Below are positions 5,503 to 9,636 of a DNA stretch of 9,636 nucleotides, piece after piece. The notes under the pieces were generated by a model. It saw only the letters and a program-made list of their open reading frames with translations, had not been told where the DNA came from and ran no database searches. Position 1 is the stretch's first letter. Each line of letters opens with the position of its first letter. A program made the position numbers and the translations under genes. The DNA is from JAFGED01 sp964551295. Its GTDB lineage: Bacteria > Chloroflexota > Anaerolineae > B4-G1. The stretch spans positions 1-9,636 of the forward strand of contig CAZKDJ010000155.1 in NCBI GenBank assembly GCA_964551295.1, read 5' to 3'.

Positions 5503-6876
5503 CTAGTACCGTCCTCTCTGACCCGTCATGCCAAAAATACTAGGAGGCAGGTGGATGCCGGACTGTTCGATTTTATTCATGGACTTGGGGCGCAGTCCCG
5601 TCGGTCGTAGTGCTCCAATGACTCGACCGTTTTCGAATCCGGCTGTCTCGAATTTAAAGATATCGGACATCGTGATGACGTCTCCCTCCATCCCTTGGAC
5701 CTCGGAGACGGAAACGACCTTGCGGGCCCCATCTCGCATGCGTTCCAACTGGATGATGACATTCAGTGCCCCCGCGATCTGCTCGCGGATGGCCCGGTGG
5801 GGTAGCTCCATCCCGGCCATCAGCACCATGTTCTCCAGGCGGGCCAGTGCGTCACGGGTAGTGTTGGCGTGAACTGTCGTCATGCTGCCCTCGTGGCCGG
5901 TGTTCATCGCCTGCAACATGTCAAAGGCCTCCTGTCCACGGCACTCGCCCACGACGATGCGATCGGGACGCATCCGCAGGGTGTTGATCACCAGGTCTTG
6001 GATGGTAATCTCGCCACGGCCCTCAATGTTGGGCGGGCGCGATTCCAGCGTCACGACGTGTTCCTGGCGCAATTGCAACTCGGCAGCGTTCTCGACCGTG
6101 ATGATGCGCTCGTCGTTGGGAATAAAGCCAGATAGGACGTTCAAGAAGGTCGTCTTGCCGGTACCGGTACCTCCCGAGATCAGTATGTTCAACTTGGCGA
6201 CGACGCAAGCTTTCAGCAGTTCCATCACTTCTGGCGTCACGGTGCCAAACTCGATCAGCTTTTCGACGGTGAGCGGGATCTTGAAGAACTTGCGGATTGT
6301 CAGCACCGGTCCAACCAGGGAGATGGGGGGAATGATGGCGTTCACGCGCGAGCCGTCGGGTAGGCGTGCGTCTACGTAAGGAGAGCTCTCGTCGATACGC
6401 CTTCCCAGGGGCGCGACGATCTTTTCGATGATGCGCATCAGGTGTTCGTCCGACTCAAAGATGGCGTTGGTGCGCAAGATTTTCCCGTCGCGCTCGACAT
6501 AGATGTTCTTGGAGCCGTTCACCATGATCTCGGTGATCGTCGGGTCGGCAATCAGCGGTTCCAACGGCCCCAGGCCCAGTATCTCTGAGACAATCTGCTC
6601 GAACAAACGCTGTCGTTCTGCCCGACTGAGGACGCGCGCTTCTTCGGCCAGGATGTTGTCGTACAGTTCCTCGATCGTCTTGCGTACATTGTCCGTTTGA
6701 GTGACATCCATCGTCGGATCTAATTCTGCGATCAGCTTGTTCTGAATGCGCGTCTTGAGATCCATGTAAGCGTCACGGCTGGGCGCCGCCCGACGCCGCA
6801 CCTGCATCTCGCTCTTCTGTGCTTGCTGCTGTGTACTCGATTGCTTTTCTTGTTCGATTCGCCTTAACAGAGACAT
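5503..6876 (-). CDS. cpaF: Tad pilus assembly ATPase CpaF/TadA
   Basis: A 457-residue cytoplasmic hexameric ATPase of the type II/IV secretion superfamily that powers Flp pilus assembly, and in some species retraction too. Residues 1-35 are polar and glutamine- and arginine-rich. The N-terminal domain (about 40-200) includes EILGLGPLEPLIADPTITEI and the arginine-bearing DARLPDGSRVN loop. The core has Walker A GGTGTGKT (235-242, Lys241), the Asp-box region VENAAELQL (261-269), the CpaF signature LESRPPNIEGRGEIT, the Walker B-type segment VVGECRG with Glu311, and the His box GHEGSMTTVHANT (327-339). Asp-box position 263 is Asn where I would expect Asp (EDAAEL in many CpaF proteins). The ATG at 6874-6876 has GGGAGG seven bases upstream. 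The 64-base spacer after cpaE is GC-rich with short complementary stretches close to the ribosome binding site. Confidence 0.97.
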   Translation of the reverse strand: MSLLRRIEQEKQSSTQQQAQKSEMQVRRRAAPSRDAYMDLKTRIQNKLIAELDPTMDVTQTDNVRKTIEELYDNILAEEARVLSRAERQRLFEQIVSEILGLGPLEPLIADPTITEIMVNGSKNIYVERDGKILRTNAIFESDEHLMRIIEKIVAPLGRRIDESSPYVDARLPDGSRVNAIIPPISLVGPVLTIRKFFKIPLTVEKLIEFGTVTPEVMELLKACVVAKLNILISGGTGTGKTTFLNVLSGFIPNDERIITVENAAELQLRQEHVVTLESRPPNIEGRGEITIQDLVINTLRMRPDRIVVGECRGQEAFDMLQAMNTGHEGSMTTVHANTTRDALARLENMVLMAGMELPHRAIREQIAGALNVIIQLERMRDGARKVVSVSEVQGMEGDVITMSDIFKFETAGFENGRVIGALRPTGLRPKSMNKIEQSGIHLPPSIFGMTGQRGRY

Positions 6877-6940
6877 CCCAATACCTCCCGGTGAAGCCGG
6901 CCCCGCTGGGTCTGGGGACGGCAGGAGACCTCACGTGTCG

Positions 6941-8236
6941 TTAACGGAAAAGGCGTCCCAGTCGAAGTCCTGCCTCGTCAGCTTCTTCCTCTAGTTCATC
7001 CTCTGCTTCTTTGAATCGCTCGATCACGTTGTCGGCCAATTCCTTAATCCCCTGGGCGATAGGCCGGTTCGGGTCTTGCATGATGAACGGCACGCCGCGG
7101 TTCGCAGCTACCGTCACAGCCTGATCGTCCAGCGGGATTTGTGCCGCTACCGGGATCAGCGCCTGCGCGATCTGCTCCGCGCGGATACTCGCCCGTCGGT
7201 CGACGCGGTTTACCACCAGTGCGATGTTGTTCGTCGGATAACCGAGTTTGCCTGCCACCTCGAGGAACAGGCGGGCGCTTTTGATCGACGGGATGGTCGG
7301 CGTCACGACCAGGACGGTCAAAGCGGCTGCGTCGAGGATGGCCAGCGTCAGGTCATCCACACGGCTCCACATGTCCACGATGATCAAGTCGAATTCTCGG
7401 CGCATCAAGTCCAAGACCGGCTTGAAGGCCGAAATGCCCCCAATGCCTCCATCTGATGAGGGAATCATCAGCATTTCGGCCGCCTCTGGGTGCGGGGGGG
7501 CCAACAGGACTTTGATTCCTGTGCCATGGGGAGATAGAGCGCTGCTCAACATGTCGTCATCCATGGTGTCGAGCTGTGTCACCAGGTCGGCGATGCTGCG
7601 GCTGGCCGTCAGGTTGAGCATCACGCCGACGTCCCCGAACTGGAAGTTGGCATCCATCAGCCCGATCTTTTTTTCGGTGCCGATCTGTTGCTGTAGCGCG
7701 ATCGCCAGGTTGACGGCGACGGTCGTACACCCGACGCCCCCCTTGGGGCTATATACGGCGATGATGTTCCCCGGGTGTTCCAGTTTCTCTCTGGCGGTTG
7801 GCGCCGCCGCTCGCGAGCCTTGCTGGGTGGGTGCTACAACTGCGGCACGCTTCTTTCCCGTTTCATAGACCTGTCGGATGGTGCCCATCAGTTCGTCGCC
7901 ACTGGGCGGCTTGGTGAGAAAATCCCGTGCGCCGGCCAGCATGGCCCGGCGTAGGTAGTCGCTCTCTCCTTGAACGGAAAGGACCACCACCTGCGTCATG
8001 GGCACCTCTTGCAGGACTGCCTCGGTGGCGGCAATGCCATCCATGCCCGGCATGTTGATGTCCATCAGGATGATGTGAGGCTGGAGCTGCTGGGCCATCT
8101 CGATGCCTTCTTCGCCCGACGCTGCAGCCCCAACGACCTCTATGTCGGGAGCGAAGGAGAGCAGCTTGCGCAAGTTCTCACGCGTCTCAGCGACGTCATC
8201 AACGATTAGGATTCGTATCTGTTCTTTTGTTGACAC
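6941..8236 (-). CDS. cpaE: Tad pilus localisation protein CpaE/TadZ: receiver domain plus ParA/MinD-like ATPase
   Basis: A 431-residue cytoplasmic protein that by homology places the pilus machine in the cell. Residues 7-125 form a response-regulator receiver domain with the acidic pair Asp13/Asp14, phospho-acceptor Asp59 in LMDINMPGMDG, Ser87 and Lys109, so the full phosphorylation set is present. A linker rich in Ala, Gln and Thr (126-155) leads to the ParA/MinD-like domain (157-400). Its Walker A is KGGVGCTT (165-172): the ParA-type signature lysine (Lys165) is kept but Cys170 replaces the P-loop lysine, as often in CpaE/TadZ. DANFQFGD (195-202) and IIVDMWS (Asp288) supply the A' and B motifs. 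The C-terminal tail is acidic, then arginine-rich. The start is GTG at 8234-8236, the first usable codon after an in-frame TGA; only a weak AGG lies upstream. It follows cpaB by 34 bases. Confidence 0.95.
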   Translation of the reverse strand: MSTKEQIRILIVDDVAETRENLRKLLSFAPDIEVVGAAASGEEGIEMAQQLQPHIILMDINMPGMDGIAATEAVLQEVPMTQVVVLSVQGESDYLRRAMLAGARDFLTKPPSGDELMGTIRQVYETGKKRAAVVAPTQQGSRAAAPTAREKLEHPGNIIAVYSPKGGVGCTTVAVNLAIALQQQIGTEKKIGLMDANFQFGDVGVMLNLTASRSIADLVTQLDTMDDDMLSSALSPHGTGIKVLLAPPHPEAAEMLMIPSSDGGIGGISAFKPVLDLMRREFDLIIVDMWSRVDDLTLAILDAAALTVLVVTPTIPSIKSARLFLEVAGKLGYPTNNIALVVNRVDRRASIRAEQIAQALIPVAAQIPLDDQAVTVAANRGVPFIMQDPNRPIAQGIKELADNVIERFKEAEDELEEEADEAGLRLGRLFR

Positions 8237-8270
8237 TTCAATTCAAACCTGGGTCGGATGTTGACCGTTC

Positions 8271-9428
8271 TTATTCTTGCGGTAGCGGTTCCGTTGTTAT
8301 CGTCTCTTGCACTTTGCCCAGCCGACTGTACTCGACTACTCCCGTGGGACCCTCTTGGCTGGTTATTTCACCTGCTGCGCCGTTACGCAGGTTTCTGACC
8401 GGCGGAGTGACGCCATACGGCAGCTTGGGCGGCGTTTCGATGTTGTATCTGGTAAAGATGTACTCGAGCGTGACGGCCGTGGTGTTGAATTCGACACTGG
8501 CCGCGTGATCGTCGACGGAGCGCAGTACAAAGTCGATGCTGGCCTGGGTCTCCTCGGCGTATTTGAGTACGGCGGCCTCCTGAGGGGTAACGGCCAGCGT
8601 CACCCACTTAACCGCTTTTTTGGGGGGCGCCGCGGGTGCAGCTTCTCCCTCGGGGGCTTCCTCCGGAGAGGGGGCCTCTACCTCTTCCTCTTCCTCCCAG
8701 GAACCCACCCGGAGCACCTGTGCGTTCTGCACGGTCATTTGGGTGATCAGGCGTGGGTTTTGTGCTCCAGTGGGCACCAGGTTGACCACCCAGCCGTTGG
8801 GCAATACCTCGATCCGCCCATAAGCCCCGGGAGTACAGCCTTCTTCTTCCGTCGGCGATACACAGTAGGCATTGTTGGGTATCTCGGTCTGGAACTCTTC
8901 GTCGAGCTCTGTCACCAACAGCGAGATGAGTACGTCCACGTGGTCTCCCGGCTGAAGGGCCCAGGCTACGCCGGCGTTGCCTGCTGCCGCTATCGCGTAC
9001 CCCACTCTACCCGAGGGGATCAGCAGGGCCGCGTCTGACCCGATGGCTCCCAGTTCGCCGGCGTCTTCGGTGAGCATCCCCTCTGTGACGGGCATGTTCA
9101 ACACGATATCCACGCGCGCTATGCGGCCATACACGCTCTCCAGCTCGTACAAGGCATCGGAGGGCATCGCGTCCTCGGGCCACAGCGCCAATCGGACGGC
9201 CAGGTTATCCTCGGTGATGGGAGTGCCACGGGGAATGTTCTGCGCCGCTACCACGATCTCGCGCATTTCGCCTCTCGGGGGAGGTTCTTCAGCGCCCTCC
9301 GCCCCGCCTTCTGTAGTAGGGGGAGGGGCGGGAGGGTTCAGCCTGCGTATGATCAATATACCCCCCACGATTAATGCCAACACGACTCCGATGATTCCAA
9401 CGATTAGTAGTATCCGACCGCCTCGCAT
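8271..9428 (-). CDS. cpaB: Flp pilus assembly protein CpaB/RcpC (SAF domain)
   Basis: A 385-residue protein with one N-terminal membrane anchor (about 6-28, followed by RRL), so most of it should lie outside the cytoplasm. After a proline- and glutamate-rich linker (31-54) comes a SAF domain (about 56-120: EIVVAAQNIPRGTPITEDNL, NMPVTEGMLTE), then the RcpC/CpaB domain (about 130-310) with GYAIAAAGNAGVAWALQPGDHVDVL and KWVTLAVTPQEAAVLKYAEE. The two halves of that domain are split by a low-complexity acidic and proline-alanine stretch (245-271). Two cysteines, Cys189 and Cys198, lie in a short loop and could form a disulfide. The C-terminal tail (about 340-385) is not part of the usual domain. 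The ATG at 9426-9428 has AAAGGAGG four bases upstream. It is the first gene of the pilus operon. In two-membraned bacteria its partner is the RcpA/CpaC secretin, whose gene is absent here. Confidence 0.93.
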   Translation of the reverse strand: MRGGRILLIVGIIGVVLALIVGGILIIRRLNPPAPPPTTEGGAEGAEEPPPRGEMREIVVAAQNIPRGTPITEDNLAVRLALWPEDAMPSDALYELESVYGRIARVDIVLNMPVTEGMLTEDAGELGAIGSDAALLIPSGRVGYAIAAAGNAGVAWALQPGDHVDVLISLLVTELDEEFQTEIPNNAYCVSPTEEEGCTPGAYGRIEVLPNGWVVNLVPTGAQNPRLITQMTVQNAQVLRVGSWEEEEEVEAPSPEEAPEGEAAPAAPPKKAVKWVTLAVTPQEAAVLKYAEETQASIDFVLRSVDDHAASVEFNTTAVTLEYIFTRYNIETPPKLPYGVTPPVRNLRNGAAGEITSQEGPTGVVEYSRLGKVQETITTEPLPQE

Positions 9429-9432
9429 GTTG

Positions 9433-9440
9433 CCTCCTTT
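9433..9440 (-). promoter_or_regulatory. Strong ribosome binding site of cpaB
   Basis: The minus strand reads AAAGGAGG four bases before the ATG at 9428, the strongest Shine-Dalgarno match in the pilus block. It suits the first gene of the operon. Confidence 0.8.
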
Positions 9441-9483
9441 ATTGTCACTGATTTCCCCCGGCCACAGGCACCCTGGCTGCCCG

Positions 9484-9504
9484 TTAGGGGGCGAGAAAAA
9501 GCAT
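9484..9504 (-). other. Possible very short upstream open reading frame in the cpaB leader
   Basis: An ATG at 9502-9504 opens a six-codon frame (MLFLAP, stop TAA at 9484-9486) inside the predicted 5' leader of the tad operon. No ribosome binding site of useful strength precedes it, and a frame this short can arise by chance. Confidence 0.12.
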
Positions 9505-9509
9505 GGTAG

Positions 9510-9527
9510 AGGTGCAACCTTGCACCT
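9510..9527. promoter_or_regulatory. Palindrome over the predicted tad transcription start (operator candidate)
   Basis: Arms AGGTGCAA (9510-9517) and TTGCACCT (9520-9527) are perfectly complementary over 8 bp with a two-base centre. The site begins two bases downstream of the -10 hexamer and covers the expected +1 (about 9523), the classic place for a repressor dimer. As RNA it would instead put a 7-bp stem with a four-base loop at the extreme 5' end of the message. I do not recognise the factor. Confidence 0.55.
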
Positions 9528-9529
9528 TA

Positions 9530-9557
9530 ATGATACTATTTACGACTAGAATGTCAA
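9530..9557 (-). promoter_or_regulatory. Sigma70-type promoter of the tad operon
   Basis: On the minus strand a perfect TTGACA -35 (9552-9557) is followed after 16 bases by TATCAT (9530-9535), five of six matches to the -10 consensus. The surrounding sequence is AT-rich in an otherwise GC-rich region. The predicted start near 9523 gives a leader of about 95 bases before cpaB. It is the best promoter match I found in the window and sits at the head of the pilus block. Confidence 0.7.
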
Positions 9558-9581
9558 GCTTCATTGAACAGTAGGGCAATC

Positions 9582-9588
9582 GTATCAT
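9582..9588 (+). promoter_or_regulatory. Mirror copy of the -10 hexamer, possible divergent promoter
   Basis: GTATCAT on the plus strand is the reverse complement of ATGATAC at 9530-9536, so the same -10 hexamer (TATCAT, 9583-9588) faces outward on both sides of the -35 region. The base run 17 upstream (TTCATT, 9560-9565) matches the -35 consensus at only three of six bases. It may serve a weak divergent transcript leaving the right edge. Confidence 0.25.
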
Positions 9589-9615
9589 CTCAATAATCCG
9601 GGGGGCGGGGGGTGT

Positions 9616-9636
9616 GAGGGCGGCGTAGCCGCCCTC
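9616..9636. other. Perfect GC-rich hairpin at the right edge
   Basis: Arms GAGGGCGGC (9616-9624) and GCCGCCCTC (9628-9636) pair perfectly over 9 bp with a three-base loop, GTA. The window stops at the last base, so a following T-run on the plus strand cannot be seen; on the minus strand none follows. It could be an intrinsic terminator core, an attenuator on a divergent transcript, or a dispersed hairpin repeat. The preceding 9600-9612 is two runs of six G split by one C. Confidence 0.6.

Noticed and set aside
6877..6940. Promoter or terminator in the 64-base cpaE-cpaF spacer
   Set aside because: Short complementary runs (CCGG/CCGG, CCCC/GGGG) exist, but there is no T-run and no convincing -35/-10 pair; it is best read as a structured intra-operon spacer.
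7248..7868. Plus-strand open frame of 206 codons opposite cpaE
   Set aside because: Antisense to the ParA-like domain of cpaE; composition rich in Ser, Met and Arg with no recognisable domain or ribosome binding site.
8307..9038. Plus-strand open frame of 243 codons opposite cpaB
   Set aside because: It lies wholly antisense to a gene with clear SAF and RcpC domains, shows no family motif and is arginine- and glycine-rich as expected from the complement of GC-rich coding sequence.
9600..9620. G-quadruplex at the right edge
   Set aside because: Only three runs of three or more G are present (6, 6 and 3) before the hairpin; a fourth run is needed for a standard three-layer structure.
1..9636. 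CRISPR array, tRNA/rRNA genes, insertion sequences, phage or defence genes
   Set aside because: No regularly spaced repeats, no tRNA-like cloverleaf, no transposase or integrase motif and no recognisable defence domain in any frame; the only ParA-like ATPase belongs to the pilus system, not to a plasmid.

Overview
The window is about 9.6 kb of GC-rich DNA that is almost fully coded. Nine genes lie on the minus strand and one partial gene lies on the plus strand at the left edge. Gene content and style suggest a Chloroflexota (Chloroflexi)-like, single-membrane bacterium. The evidence is a Flp/Tad pilus core in the order cpaB-cpaE-cpaF-tadB-tadC with no outer-membrane secretin gene, a CpaE carrying a receiver domain, and a conserved protein I associate only loosely with that phylum. 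This assignment is an inference, and no ribosomal RNA or marker gene is present to confirm it.

Layout, read in the direction of transcription (right to left). The right edge (9429-9636) is non-coding. It holds a strong sigma70-type promoter facing the pilus genes, with an 18-bp palindrome over the expected start of transcription, and a perfect GC-rich hairpin at the very end. Next comes the Tad block. It contains cpaB/rcpC (8271-9428, SAF-domain membrane-anchored assembly protein), cpaE/tadZ (6941-8236, receiver plus ParA/MinD-like ATPase), cpaF/tadA (5503-6876, secretion ATPase), tadB (4533-5477) and tadC (3587-4513), the last two being inner-membrane platform proteins. The spacings of 19 to 64 bases and the good ribosome binding sites support one operon. 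The prepilin, prepilin peptidase and TadE/F minor pilins are not in the window, so the machine must be completed elsewhere.

After the pilus block come comF (2793-3518, a double zinc-finger phosphoribosyltransferase-like protein linked to DNA uptake in other bacteria) and hpf (2138-2677, long-form ribosome hibernation factor). The comF-hpf order recalls the comFC-hpf order in Firmicutes. The spacer between them carries a small inverted-repeat element. A 376-residue protein of unknown function with a nucleotidyltransferase-like N-terminal half (925-2055) follows, and then a low-molecular-weight protein tyrosine phosphatase (437-913), 11 bases after it. A plus-strand class I aldolase of the DhnA/LsrF type (1-440, 5' end missing) converges on the phosphatase, and the two stop codons share the tetranucleotide CTAG.

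I see no mobile element, CRISPR array, RNA gene or clearly new multi-gene system. The points most worth a second look are the regulatory architecture of the tad promoter, the intact phospho-acceptor site in CpaE, the Tad-ComF linkage, the uncharacterised 376-residue protein with a palindrome centred on its putative -35 box, and the repeat between comF and hpf.
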